DNA of 64,000 nucleotides from Longibaculum muris (GCF_004343035.1 NZ_SMCQ01000010.1:25180-89179), one strand, 5' to 3'; counted from the stretch's first letter, positions 27,434-36,795 are shown. Translations and numbers: made by a program. Notes: generated by a model from the letters alone, not told the origin.

Positions 27434-30400
27434 AGCAAAAGAAATCAATGTATTGGAGAAATTTATGGAAATCTATTTTTGCTTCTAAAGCACGATTTTT
27501 ATCAATTTTTTCAATTGTTTTTCTCGGTGCTGCTTTTTTTGCCGGATTAAGAAATACGCCAGGAACAATGACCAAAACAATGGATGCCTATTTGGATAAA
27601 CATAATTATTCTGATTTAACTTATATTGCCTCATTAGGTTTTTCGCAGGATGATATTGCTGCGATTAAAGATATTGAAGGAATTGATAAGATTGAATATG
27701 GTTATCAGTTTGATGCTTTGAAAAAGACTCATGATCAATTAGAAGGGGTTAAGGTCTATACGAGTCAAACATTTGATACAAAGATGATTAATCATCCTGA
27801 TTTAATAGAAGGACGTTTCCCTAAACAAAGTGATGAATGTGTTATTGATAATGAACTTGCAAAATCAGGGACAAAGATTGGTCAAAAAATTGATATTTCT
27901 AATAAACAAGGAGAAAAATCTTTTACTGTTGTAGGAATTATTAATGATGTGAGATATATTGCTAAAACTAATCGGGGAACCAATTCATTAGGGGATGGAA
28001 CCAATTCTGGTTTTATTGAAATTTTAAATACAGATAATGCTTTTTTAGCAATGCCTGATGAACTTTATGATTTAAGAGATGAAGGTGTTTTATACAATCA
28101 AATCTCAATTACTGTTAAGGGGGCAAAGAAGGAAAATGTCTTTACGCAAGCTTATGATGATTTTATTGAAACATTAAATACGAAAGTCAAAAGTACATTA
28201 TCTTTACGTATGAGTAATCTTTATGAAAAGCTTACACGTGATGCACAAAAGAAGCTAGATGATGCAAAAAAAGAATATGATAAAGGTTATAAAACTTATA
28301 CAGAGTCGAAGAATACTTTTGATAGTAAAATTTTAGAAGCAAAAATTCAATTAATTAATGCAAAAATTACTTTAGCAGATAAAGAAATGGAATATATCAA
28401 AGCTCAATCAATGGCTTCATCACAAGCTCAGGATATGCTTGATACCATGAAAAAAACAAGTGATGAATTAAAGAAGAACTTAGAAGATTTGAAAAAACAA
28501 TTAGAAGGATATCAAGAAAATCCTCCTGAAAAAATTCCTCATGAAGTTATTGATGAAGTGAATAAAACAATTAAAGAAATACAAGATGTTCAAACATCAT
28601 TAAAAACAGCTACTTCATCAATTGATGGAATGTTTCAATTAAATGAAGCATCTATTCAAATCCAAAAAGCAAAACTTCAAATTCAACAAAATGAAAACAA
28701 ATTAGCTTTAGAAGAATTAAAAACCAATCAACAATTAACTCAAGCAAAAGATAAATTAGATAAAGCTCATAGTCAAATTAGTGAAGCTCAAGATAAAGTC
28801 AATGAAATTCCTAAAGGAAAACTTTATACTTTAACAAATCATCAAAATGCAGGATTAGTGAATTACGAATCAAATAAAGATTCAATCTCATCAATTGCTG
28901 ATATCTTTCCTTTAATGTTCTTTTTGGTCTCAGCCCTTGTCTCATTAACAACAATGACAAGAATGGTAGAAGAACAAAGAAGCCAAAGTGGAACATTAAG
29001 AGCTTTAGGTTATTCAAAATGGGATGTGATTAAGCAATATATTGTCTATGTTATTTTTGCAACATTTTTTGCCTGTGCTTTAGGAATTGTTTTAGGAACA
29101 CAATTCTTTCCACGCATTATTTATTATTTATATAATTTAATGTTATTCCAAGTCGATGCTAAGACATTGATTTATTCAAGTCAGGCTGTTGCCTTTCAAA
29201 CTTTCTTTATTTCTGTCTTTGTCACAATGGCAGCAACATTGTTTGTTTGCATGAGTGAACTGAATTTAATGCCAGCAGTTCTGATGCGACCAAAGGCACC
29301 AAAATTAGGAAAAAGAATTGTTTTAGAAAGAATAACATTTATTTGGAAACGTTTATCTTTTAATCAAAAAGTGACAATGCGTAATATCTTTAGATATAAA
29401 AAACGTTTCTTTATGTCAATTATTGGGATTGCTGGATGTACTGCTTTGATTATTACTGGTTTTGGTGTTAAGCATTCAGTTTCAGCAGTTGTTGATAAAC
29501 AGTATCATGATGTTTTAAAATATGATGCTTTGGTTCGTTTAGATGACTCTATTTCAACTAGTGAAGCTAAAAAATATCAAAAGAATCTTTTACAAAGAGA
29601 CGCTGTCAATAATGTTGAATATGTCTTGAATCAAAGTATTGATATTTTAAAGAATAAAGAGGATTTATATGGAACATTGGTGGTTTATCAATCAATGGAA
29701 AATATTTCTAATTTTGTAAACTTTAAAGACTATAAAACAGGGAAAAAACTTGTTTTGGATGATGATGGGGTTATCCTATCAGCAAAAACAGCGGAATTAT
29801 TAGATGTTGAAGTCAATGATACGATGGATATAGAGTTATCAGGAACAAAGTATAATGTAAAGATTTCTGGTATCATGGAAAATTATTTCATGAATTATGT
29901 CTATATGTCACAAAATCTTTATGAGAGTGTAACAGCACAAGATTTAAAGGTAAATAATGCTTTTTTAACAATGAAGAAAATGGATCAATCTTATAAAACA
30001 AGTTTAGAAAAATATATGAAAGAAAAGAACTATGGAAATCTTTCTTATATCAATAACATTGGTGAAGAATTTGATAATCAAGTTCAAAGTGTTGATTTGG
30101 TCATTATTATCTTAATCGTATGTGCAGGAGCCTTGAACTTTATTGTCTTATACAATTTAACCAATATTAATATTCAAGAGCGTAAAAGCGAAATAGCAAC
30201 GATTAAGGTCTTAGGCTTTAGGCGTAAAGAAGTCTATGATTATATCTTTAGAGAAAATGTTATTTTATCGATTATTGGCTCATTGCTAGGAACAGTTTTT
30301 GGTTATTTATTGCATCGTTTTATTATTCGTACAGTTGAACTGGATGTGACAATGTTTGTTCGTTCATTGAACTTTACAAGTTATATTTTTGCAATTATTA

Positions 30401-30492
30401 TTACATTAGGATTTACTTTATTTATTGATTTTGTAATGCGTAGAGTTTTAAATCGTGTCAATATGGTCGAATCTTTAAAGAGTATTGAATAG
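27427..30492 (+). CDS. Large FtsX-like ABC permease with coiled-coil ectodomain
   Basis: 1021 residues. The first helix lies near 20-40 and is followed by a large extracytoplasmic region containing a long lysine/glutamate/glutamine-rich coiled coil (about 270-460). Two FtsX permease blocks of three helices each follow, near 490-630 and 890-1010, with a further helix near 660 and a second soluble domain between. This is a MacB-superfamily mechanotransmitter, moving an envelope substrate or triggering an extracellular partner rather than importing a solute. Substrate unknown. It overlaps the ATPase stop, and a terminator follows. Confidence 0.87.
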   Translation: MVKQKKSMYWRNLWKSIFASKARFLSIFSIVFLGAAFFAGLRNTPGTMTKTMDAYLDKHNYSDLTYIASLGFSQDDIAAIKDIEGIDKIEYGYQFDALKKTHDQLEGVKVYTSQTFDTKMINHPDLIEGRFPKQSDECVIDNELAKSGTKIGQKIDISNKQGEKSFTVVGIINDVRYIAKTNRGTNSLGDGTNSGFIEILNTDNAFLAMPDELYDLRDEGVLYNQISITVKGAKKENVFTQAYDDFIETLNTKVKSTLSLRMSNLYEKLTRDAQKKLDDAKKEYDKGYKTYTESKNTFDSKILEAKIQLINAKITLADKEMEYIKAQSMASSQAQDMLDTMKKTSDELKKNLEDLKKQLEGYQENPPEKIPHEVIDEVNKTIKEIQDVQTSLKTATSSIDGMFQLNEASIQIQKAKLQIQQNENKLALEELKTNQQLTQAKDKLDKAHSQISEAQDKVNEIPKGKLYTLTNHQNAGLVNYESNKDSISSIADIFPLMFFLVSALVSLTTMTRMVEEQRSQSGTLRALGYSKWDVIKQYIVYVIFATFFACALGIVLGTQFFPRIIYYLYNLMLFQVDAKTLIYSSQAVAFQTFFISVFVTMAATLFVCMSELNLMPAVLMRPKAPKLGKRIVLERITFIWKRLSFNQKVTMRNIFRYKKRFFMSIIGIAGCTALIITGFGVKHSVSAVVDKQYHDVLKYDALVRLDDSISTSEAKKYQKNLLQRDAVNNVEYVLNQSIDILKNKEDLYGTLVVYQSMENISNFVNFKDYKTGKKLVLDDDGVILSAKTAELLDVEVNDTMDIELSGTKYNVKISGIMENYFMNYVYMSQNLYESVTAQDLKVNNAFLTMKKMDQSYKTSLEKYMKEKNYGNLSYINNIGEEFDNQVQSVDLVIIILIVCAGALNFIVLYNLTNINIQERKSEIATIKVLGFRRKEVYDYIFRENVILSIIGSLLGTVFGYLLHRFIIRTVELDVTMFVRSLNFTSYIFAIIITLGFTLFIDFVMRRVLNRVNMVESLKSIE

Positions 30493-30495
30493 AAA

Positions 30496-30537
30496 AGATG
30501 GTCTTGATTAGTGAATATCAAGACCATCTATTTTTTT
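30496..30537. terminator. Bidirectional terminator after the ABC permease
   Basis: AGATGGTCTTGAT and ATCAAGACCATCT form a perfect 13-base stem (30496-30508, 30517-30529), with seven T after it. It also overlaps the end of the opposing gene. Confidence 0.92.
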
Positions 30538-31008
30538 GATTTGAAGGCAATCAATATAGGCTTTTAATAAAAATGATAGATAAATTAAAGCAATTAGACA
30601 ATTGGTATCATTAATCAAATGTAAAGAAACAAAGAAGGGATGAATATATTGAATAAAGCATAGACTTAAAAAACACCACATTAGAAAATAAAACAAACAA
30701 ATACGTCCTTGGTAATGAAAATGATGTTTTGAATAATCCCAGCATTTTGTTTGAAAGCTTTTTTCAATATAATGACTTGCAAGATATTCTAACAAAGTCA
30801 TAGCTATACCACCAATGAAAAAAGAAAGTAAGAAGGAATTTTTAAGATAAGGGGATAAAACAATAAGTAAACATGCACCAAAACCATAAAGTGGAATAAA
30901 AGGACCTTTGAATAGTCCTGAAGAAATGACACGACGAGATAAAAGCGAGACATAGATAGATTCCATCAGATAACCTAAAAAACAATAAATCGAAAAATAA
31001 ATAATCAT
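30508..31008 (-). CDS. CmpB-like putative membrane protein (PF06541 type)
   Basis: About 166 residues with five membrane helices. The motif FLGYLMESIYVSLLSRRVISSGLFKGPFIPLYGFGA at the N-terminus matches the family labelled putative ABC-transporter type IV (CmpB), of unknown function; no ATPase partner lies next to it on this strand. The ATG at 31008 is chosen because AAGGAG lies 5-6 bases upstream; the longer frame from 31029 has none. Its upstream region is shared with the NlpC/P60 gene and holds a 16-base palindrome. Confidence 0.72.
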   Translation of the reverse strand: MIIYFSIYCFLGYLMESIYVSLLSRRVISSGLFKGPFIPLYGFGACLLIVLSPYLKNSFLLSFFIGGIAMTLLEYLASHYIEKSFQTKCWDYSKHHFHYQGRICLFYFLMWCFLSLCFIQYIHPFFVSLHLINDTNCLIALIYLSFLLKAYIDCLQIKKIDGLDIH

Positions 31009-31035
31009 ATGATTCTCCTTTTTGTACACTCTATG

Positions 31036-31051
31036 AATTTCTTAAGAAATT
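31036..31051. repeat. Palindrome AATTTCTTAAGAAATT near the CmpB-like start
   Basis: A perfect 16-base palindrome, 28 bases upstream of the minus-strand ATG at 31008. The same core, TTTCTTAAGAA, recurs twice at 31161-31186 in front of the divergent hydrolase gene, which suggests a common regulator. Confidence 0.6.
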
Positions 31052-31160
31052 ATGACTAAATTTGACAAATTTGGCTATAATACAGCTATAAAATAATATT
31101 TATGAAAAAATATACAAAAAAAGTTAAATAAAAAAGTATTGATATAATCAATGTAATTTG

Positions 31161-31186
31161 AATTTCTTAAGAATTTCTTAAGAAAG
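31161..31186 (+). promoter_or_regulatory. Direct repeat AATTTCTTAAG with 11-base period
   Basis: AATTTCTTAAG occurs at 31161-31171 and again at 31172-31182, an 11-base (one helical turn) tandem spacing typical of OmpR/PhoB-family response-regulator sites. It lies immediately upstream of the -35 of the hydrolase promoter, the usual activator position. The regulator is unknown. Confidence 0.6.
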
Positions 31187-31189
31187 TTG

Positions 31190-31218
31190 TGGACTTTTTG
31201 TGAACGTTGTCTTATAAT
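31190..31218 (+). promoter_or_regulatory. Promoter of the NlpC/P60 gene
   Basis: TATAAT at 31213-31218 with a poor -35, TGGACT, 17 bases upstream. The weak -35 next to the tandem repeats fits activator dependence. Confidence 0.6.
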
Positions 31219-31252
31219 ACTAAGTGGGTATATTATTGAAAGGAGGAAACGA

Positions 31253-32713
31253 ATGGATAGTAATATTAAGGCGAACTTATTAGAAAATTTGCAAGAACAT
31301 GTTATTAATCGTAAAGCCATGTTTATTCCAATGTTGTTTGTTTCAACATTTGGTTTAGTTGGTTATGCCGCTGTTGATAAAGAAGCTCCTGTTATTGATT
31401 CTAATAAAGTAGAGGTTCTTTATGGAACAAAACTTGATAAAAGTATGTTTGCTATTTCTGATAATCGTGATACCCTAGACAGTATTGATGTCAAAATCAA
31501 TGATAAGTCATATGATCCTTATCAGTTGGGTATATATAACGTTGAAGTAAGTGCAACTGACATGTTCTCTAATACGCAATCAAAGGTTGTTCAAGTTGAA
31601 GTTGTTGATAAAACTGCTCCAGAATTGAAGCCTGTCGGAAAGAGTAATGGATATGTTGTAAATGTTGAAGTTAATGGCAGCAAAGATATTACAAAATACA
31701 TTAAAGCAACAGATAATGTTGATGGTGATGTTACTCCGTTCATCGAAACAAACAAGAAGCTTGATACGTCTCGTTTAGGGACTCAAACAATTCAATTGAA
31801 TGTTTCTGATGCAGCTGGAAATCAAACCCAAAAGACATTTGAGTTCTATGTATCTGATACAATTGCACCAAAGATTCAACATAAAAAAGGGTCAACAGTA
31901 ACTGTTGACTATGGTTCAAAGTTTAGCTATTCAGATTATGTTGGTATTACTGATAACTTTGATAAGAAGGTAACATCTATTAAAGTAGATGGTAAAGTCG
32001 ATACAAAGAAAATTGGTAAGACAACATTGAATATCACTGCTGTGGATTCATCTGGTAATGAATCTAAGGCAAAATTAAATGTAGAGGTTAAAGATATTAG
32101 TGCTCCAAAATTAAGCTTATCTAAGAGCTCAGTTACAATTACAAAAGGTAAGAGTTTCTCAGCTAAGAAATATTTGGAAAGTGCCATTGATAACAAAGAT
32201 GGAAATTTAACTTCAAAAGTAAAAATTAGTAGTTCTGTCAATACAGACAAAGCTGGTAAGTATACAGTCAAATATACCGTCGCTGATGCTGCTGGCAACA
32301 AAACAACTAAGACATTAAGTGTCAAAGTAGAAAATCCAATTCCTACTCATGCAGGTGTTGCATCTAGTGCATTAAGCCGAGTTGGAAGTAGATATGTAAC
32401 TGGTGGTAATGGACCAAGAGCATTCGATTGTTCTGGCTTAACACAATGGGCTTATAGACAAAATGGAATTTCTATTCCAAGAACAGCTGCTGCTCAATAT
32501 GGAGCAACATCTCGTGTGTCTAAGTCAAGTTTAAAAGCAGGAGACTTAGTTTTCTTTAGAGGAACAACAGGTCGTGGTGGAATTACTCACGTAGGTATCT
32601 ATGTTGGAGGTGGACGTTTCGTTCATGCTGGAACATCTCGTACAGGTGTTACAACTGCTAATTTAAATAGTTCTTACTGGTCAAGCCATTGGGCTGGCGG
32701 TGGAAGAAAATAG
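31253..32713 (+). CDS. Secreted NlpC/P60 peptidoglycan hydrolase with Ig-like repeats
   Basis: 486 residues. A membrane/signal segment lies near 22-40 (RKAMFIPMLFVSTFGLVGYAAV), then four Ig-like DUF5011-type repeats of about 75-80 residues, each with an APxL/APxI start and a DxxGN turn, and finally an NlpC/P60 domain (about 368-486). The catalytic Cys lies in RAFDCSGLTQW, the first His in GITHVGIYVG and the third residue near FVHAG. It should cleave stem-peptide bonds outside the cell. GAAAGGAGG precedes the ATG at 31253. A terminator follows. Confidence 0.9.
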   Translation: MDSNIKANLLENLQEHVINRKAMFIPMLFVSTFGLVGYAAVDKEAPVIDSNKVEVLYGTKLDKSMFAISDNRDTLDSIDVKINDKSYDPYQLGIYNVEVSATDMFSNTQSKVVQVEVVDKTAPELKPVGKSNGYVVNVEVNGSKDITKYIKATDNVDGDVTPFIETNKKLDTSRLGTQTIQLNVSDAAGNQTQKTFEFYVSDTIAPKIQHKKGSTVTVDYGSKFSYSDYVGITDNFDKKVTSIKVDGKVDTKKIGKTTLNITAVDSSGNESKAKLNVEVKDISAPKLSLSKSSVTITKGKSFSAKKYLESAIDNKDGNLTSKVKISSSVNTDKAGKYTVKYTVADAAGNKTTKTLSVKVENPIPTHAGVASSALSRVGSRYVTGGNGPRAFDCSGLTQWAYRQNGISIPRTAAAQYGATSRVSKSSLKAGDLVFFRGTTGRGGITHVGIYVGGGRFVHAGTSRTGVTTANLNSSYWSSHWAGGGRK

Positions 32714-32722
32714 CAAACCACT

Positions 32723-32756
32723 AAACGGATAGATGAATTTCTATCCGTTTTCTTTT
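32723..32756 (+). terminator. Terminator after the NlpC/P60 gene
   Basis: AAACGGATAG pairs with CTATCCGTTT, followed by TCTTTT. Confidence 0.88.
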
Positions 32757-32773
32757 GCTTATTGATAGAATGA

Positions 32774-32802
32774 TTGAAAAAAGCAGGGGATGACGATATA
32801 AT
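32774..32802 (+). promoter_or_regulatory. SigA-type promoter before the NAD(P)HX repair gene
   Basis: TTGAAA (32774-32779), 17 bases, TATAAT (32797-32802), 22 bases before the start codon. Confidence 0.75.
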
Positions 32803-32823
32803 GAAGAAAAAGAGGTGGAGATA

Positions 32824-34311
32824 ATGAAAATTGGAAGTAGTCAATTTATGAAACAATATGATGAATATCTCTTAAATCATGGTTATCAAATTAATGAATT
32901 GGTTGATAAAGCAAGTGATTGTTTAATTAAACATATGCATGGACAACGTTATTGTCTATTATGTGGTCCAGGTAATAATGGGGCTGATGGATTATCTTTA
33001 GCTATTAAATTATTTTTACAGGGGAAACAAGTGACTGTTTATATTTTTGAAGATCAAAATCATCTCTCACAAGCAAATCGTTATTATTTAGATCAATGTT
33101 ATGCTTTGAATTTAGAAGTCATTTTATTAAATGAAGATATCCTAGATGAAGTGATATTGCATATGAAAGATTGTGATATTATAGTGGATGCCATGTTTGG
33201 GAATGGATTGAATAGTTCACCACGTGGTTTATATCAGATGGTTATTGAACAAATCAATCAATTATATGACCAAGAAATTATTGCTGTTGATATTCCTACA
33301 GGATTAAATTGTGATAATGGAAAACCTTATCAAAGTGTTGTCTGTGCGACACAGACAATTACTTTAACAGCCTTAAAAAATGGTTTCTTAAATCCTGATA
33401 GTACATCCTTTACTGGTCAGGTGATTGTTGAAGAATTGGATGTTGAGGATGTGAGTGAAGAAGTTGGTCTATATCAATTAGCTGATCAAAAAATGATGTG
33501 TTCATTATTAAAAGAAAGACGTTTTGATGGACATAAAGGTGATTATGGACGAACATTATTGATAACGGGATGTCATGAATATAAAGGGGCTTCTTTATTG
33601 AGTGCCAAAAGCTGTGTCTATAGTGGAAGTGGGGTTGTTACAGTTATGAGTGAACAAGCTGTGATTGATGCTTTAACTGTCTATTGTCCTGAAGTGACAA
33701 CGCAATTAAGACCAGCTGTTATGCGTAAAGAAGATTTCTTAAAATATCAAGCTATTCTTATTGGCTGTGGACTTGGTCAAAGCATTGATAGTTATCGTCA
33801 TGTGATTGATGTTTTTTCTATGTCACATCAACCACTGGTTGTTGATGCAGATGCTTTAACTATTTTATCAAGTAATTTAGATTTATTAAAAAATCAGGAA
33901 CGGGATATTATTTTAACCCCTCATATGGGAGAATTTAGACGTTTATGTGAATTTGATGAACATTCTGATATGTTGTTTGTGGCTAGAAATTTTGCATTAA
34001 AGCATCATGTTATTTTGGTTTTAAAAGGTCCTTATACGATTGTTACTGATGGTCAAGAATCTTATCGTATTTTTGCTGGGAATAAAGCGATGGCAAGTGG
34101 GGGCATGGGGGATACTTTAGCGGGTATTATTACCAGTCTCTTAGGACAAGGCTATGGTGGTTTACAGGCGGCTATGTTAGGGGTTTATATTCATGGTCGT
34201 GCAGGTGATTGTTTAGCTAATGATGCTTATACAATCATTCCTTCCAAGCTTATTGATGTGATTCCTCAAACAATGTTACAAATGATCTATGAAAAAAATG
34301 ACTTATCTTAA
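32824..34311 (+). CDS. nnr: Bifunctional NAD(P)HX epimerase / ADP-dependent dehydratase
   Basis: 495 residues. The N-terminal YjeF_N epimerase (about 1-210) has LCGPGNNGADGLSLA near residue 42 and VDIPTGLNCDNG near 155; the C-terminal carbohydrate-kinase-like dehydratase (about 225-490) has GHKGDYGRTLLITG, VVDADALTIL, LTPHMGEFRRL and the GGMGDTLAGII site near 425. Together they repair hydrated NADH/NADPH. The ATG at 32824 follows AGAGGTGG; the GTG at 32815 would overlap that site. It ends in a terminator shared with the GGDEF gene. Confidence 0.94.
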   Translation: MKIGSSQFMKQYDEYLLNHGYQINELVDKASDCLIKHMHGQRYCLLCGPGNNGADGLSLAIKLFLQGKQVTVYIFEDQNHLSQANRYYLDQCYALNLEVILLNEDILDEVILHMKDCDIIVDAMFGNGLNSSPRGLYQMVIEQINQLYDQEIIAVDIPTGLNCDNGKPYQSVVCATQTITLTALKNGFLNPDSTSFTGQVIVEELDVEDVSEEVGLYQLADQKMMCSLLKERRFDGHKGDYGRTLLITGCHEYKGASLLSAKSCVYSGSGVVTVMSEQAVIDALTVYCPEVTTQLRPAVMRKEDFLKYQAILIGCGLGQSIDSYRHVIDVFSMSHQPLVVDADALTILSSNLDLLKNQERDIILTPHMGEFRRLCEFDEHSDMLFVARNFALKHHVILVLKGPYTIVTDGQESYRIFAGNKAMASGGMGDTLAGIITSLLGQGYGGLQAAMLGVYIHGRAGDCLANDAYTIIPSKLIDVIPQTMLQMIYEKNDLS

Positions 34312-34328
34312 AGATAGTCATTTTTTTT
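34292..34328. terminator. Bidirectional terminator between nnr and the GGDEF gene
   Basis: AATGACT-ATCTT pairs with AAGAT-AGTCATT across one unpaired base, with A-runs on the left and eight T on the right. Confidence 0.85.
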
Positions 34329-35904
34329 GATAACTTTCAAATGCTCCATTGTGGGTCTTTTTAGCCATGTATAAAGCTTGATCAGCCTTTTTCGCGAGCT
34401 CACTATAATTATCACCATGCTTAACAACAATGGCTCCAGATGAAATAGAAATAACTGGCATATTTCTTCTTTTGGCTTCTTTTTCAATTGAATCATTGAT
34501 ATCCTGAATAATCTTTTTAGCAACATGATAATCATCAATGTTGGCAATAAATATAGCAAATTCATCACCATGTAAACGAGATGCCAAGTCAATTGTACGA
34601 ATACGGCCAATAATCATTTGCGCACAAAGCTTTATCACTTCATCACCAATCATATGTCCATAAGTATCATTAACATATTTAAAACGATCACCATCAATCA
34701 TTATTAAAATCCCACAATCCTCATCACTCATCGTATGAATTTGATTAATTACTGATTTACGGAACGATTTTTCATTCATCATTCCTGTGAGTTCATCAAT
34801 CGCAGCCGCTTTTTGAGCGGCACTTAAAGCAATCTCTAAACGCTTTTGCGTTTGCCCTAATTCAACATAGGCTGCCTTTAATTCACGATTCTTTGCTTCT
34901 TTACTTATTCTATTTAAAATATAAATACAAACAAATTCTAATATCAGCATCGGAATTAACCAGATTGACATTGTTTCTTGTAACAATGTCAATAGGGGAA
35001 TAGACATTAAAATATGATAATCGTCACCCTTTAATAAGTAATTATAATAATAAGTATGATTGAATTTGTAAAGCTGTGCTTGTTGAGGTTTTTTTGTTAA
35101 ATGCTGATAATCTTCATGAAACTCTTGTTGGAAGTTATAAAAAGATTGAGCTGAATCCATCTGTTCCTTTAATTTTTCAATCTCCTCATCAACAGTTGTT
35201 TTCGCTAATGTTTCTTTTACATCATCAATCACTTGTTTATCCTCTTGTAATGAGGCATTTAAATTTCCCCCTAAATATTTTTCTTCACTACTTCCAATAA
35301 TTGTTCCAGCTTTATCAAAAATCATGATTTGTTCATTATCATAACGACTTAAAGTATGAACAATCTTTTGAATATTTCCCATTTTAATATCATAGGCAAA
35401 GACGGTTTTTCCATCACTTTGAAGTTGTGAAATGGTAGAAAGCACATAATGATTGGCATAACTCATATAAGGAGGGGTAAAAACAATCTTACCTTTTTCT
35501 TTTATTGCATTCTTATACCAAGGACGTTCTTTAGCATTATAACCTGTATTAACGTATTGTTCATAAGGCGTATCCCAGCTATAAAGATAACGATCTTGAT
35601 AGTACATGTATAAACCATCAAAGGTCTCTCCTTCAATTTGTAACATTTTTTTATCAATGCTTTTTAAATACTTCCAAATCTCATCGGGGCGAGGATGATC
35701 TTGGATTTCATTTGTTAACATTTGAGAAAACAATTGAAATGAATGTGTATAATGACTCATGGTATCTTTAACCTCATCTTGATACTCTTGACTATGCACA
35801 TCAAAAATCTTTTGTATTGCTTGTGTTTCTTGATGGTATACAAATATCATTGCAATGATATTAACAATGATAAAGATGCTAATATACCAACGCTTGTTCT
35901 TCAT
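34318..35904 (-). CDS. Membrane diguanylate cyclase with extracytoplasmic sensor domain
   Basis: 528 residues: helix near 7-23, a dCache-like external domain (about 30-300, with YMYYQDRYLYSWDTPYE and RPWYKNAIKEKGKIVFTPPYM), a second helix near 312-330, a short coiled coil and a GGDEF domain (about 360-525). The active-site motif reads HGDEF at 445-449 in place of GGDEF. An intact inhibitory I-site, RTID (436-439), lies exactly five residues before it. Likely synthesis of c-di-GMP under an external ligand; activity with His at the first position needs proof. TGGAGGAAAA precedes the ATG. Confidence 0.88.
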   Translation of the reverse strand: MKNKRWYISIFIIVNIIAMIFVYHQETQAIQKIFDVHSQEYQDEVKDTMSHYTHSFQLFSQMLTNEIQDHPRPDEIWKYLKSIDKKMLQIEGETFDGLYMYYQDRYLYSWDTPYEQYVNTGYNAKERPWYKNAIKEKGKIVFTPPYMSYANHYVLSTISQLQSDGKTVFAYDIKMGNIQKIVHTLSRYDNEQIMIFDKAGTIIGSSEEKYLGGNLNASLQEDKQVIDDVKETLAKTTVDEEIEKLKEQMDSAQSFYNFQQEFHEDYQHLTKKPQQAQLYKFNHTYYYNYLLKGDDYHILMSIPLLTLLQETMSIWLIPMLILEFVCIYILNRISKEAKNRELKAAYVELGQTQKRLEIALSAAQKAAAIDELTGMMNEKSFRKSVINQIHTMSDEDCGILIMIDGDRFKYVNDTYGHMIGDEVIKLCAQMIIGRIRTIDLASRLHGDEFAIFIANIDDYHVAKKIIQDINDSIEKEAKRRNMPVISISSGAIVVKHGDNYSELAKKADQALYMAKKTHNGAFESYQKK

Positions 35905-35983
35905 AATCTTTTCCTCCAGACTCTATATCTATCATTATATTATCACAAAAATATCACATAATGTAGAAAATGTATATAACCAA

Positions 35984-36010
35984 ATAAAAAAAGTAAGCGA
36001 ACTTACTTTT
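35984..36010 (-). terminator. Terminator of the PgeF-type gene
   Basis: On the minus strand AAAGTAAG and CTTACTTT flank a four-base loop, followed by a T-run. Confidence 0.8.
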
Positions 36011-36773
36011 GTGGTTGTTTTAATTTGATTAAGGTAATATTACGATGATTTGTTTTTTCTTTTCGATATGAAAAGAATAAATCATTGTTTTCAATTGTAC
36101 AGTATGGAGAAATCGTTATATTTGTCTGAGGAACGCCTAATAATTCCAGTTGTTTTTTAATCAAACCTTTACTATTAAGCAAATAAGCACCATCTTCTTT
36201 TTTGGTATAAAAAGAAGATGTATCAAAAGACATTTGCTTAACCAAATCAATAATATCATCTTTGGCTTCAAAATTTCTTTGATCTATGGAAGGACCAATA
36301 TAAGCATAAATGTGTTGACAATCACAATGCTCATTTTCAATCAAATGTTTTGTCACTTTCCCAACAATTTCACCAACCGTTCCTTTCCATCCTGAATGAA
36401 TTGCAGCGACGATTTTTTGATCACGACAATAAAGGAGAACTGGACAACAATCTGCATGAAAAGTCCATAACCATAACTCAGGATCTCTGGTATACATGGC
36501 ATCATAATTATCAAAGGCATCTTCCCTTGATAACATTCCTCTACCACCATCATTTGCTGTTACTTCTATAAAATTTGTTGTATGCTTTTGAAAAGTAGCG
36601 ACCATATGATTTAAATCAGTATTTAATAATTGAGCCAGTGCTTGACGATTTTTAAGAACCAAAGCATCATCATCCCCATGATAACTCATATTCATAGGTT
36701 GATGATTTTCATCATAAGCACATGTTGTATAGGCTTCGATTTCATCGAAGCAGCTCCAAGGTATTAATTTCAT
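36003..36773 (-). CDS. pgeF: PgeF/YfiH-type multicopper-oxidase-fold protein
   Basis: 256 residues. The family motifs are TFQKHTTNF near residue 60, FHADCCPVLLYCRD near 105-118 and AAIHSGWKGTVGEIV near 124-138, giving the His/Cys/His metal site. Formerly called laccase-domain proteins, members act as purine nucleoside phosphorylases or deaminases, or correct peptidoglycan precursors with the wrong first residue (PgeF). Which activity applies is not decided. AAAGGAG lies upstream. The gene diverges from the coat-protein gene. Confidence 0.87.
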   Translation of the reverse strand: MKLIPWSCFDEIEAYTTCAYDENHQPMNMSYHGDDDALVLKNRQALAQLLNTDLNHMVATFQKHTTNFIEVTANDGGRGMLSREDAFDNYDAMYTRDPELWLWTFHADCCPVLLYCRDQKIVAAIHSGWKGTVGEIVGKVTKHLIENEHCDCQHIYAYIGPSIDQRNFEAKDDIIDLVKQMSFDTSSFYTKKEDGAYLLNSKGLIKKQLELLGVPQTNITISPYCTIENNDLFFSYRKEKTNHRNITLIKLKQPQK

Positions 36774-36795
36774 AAAACTCCTTTCATTTGCCCTT

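Noticed and set aside
31187..31252. N-terminal extension of the NlpC/P60 protein
   Set aside because: It would span the promoter -10 and the AAAGGAGG ribosome site; the ATG at 31253 is correctly spaced.
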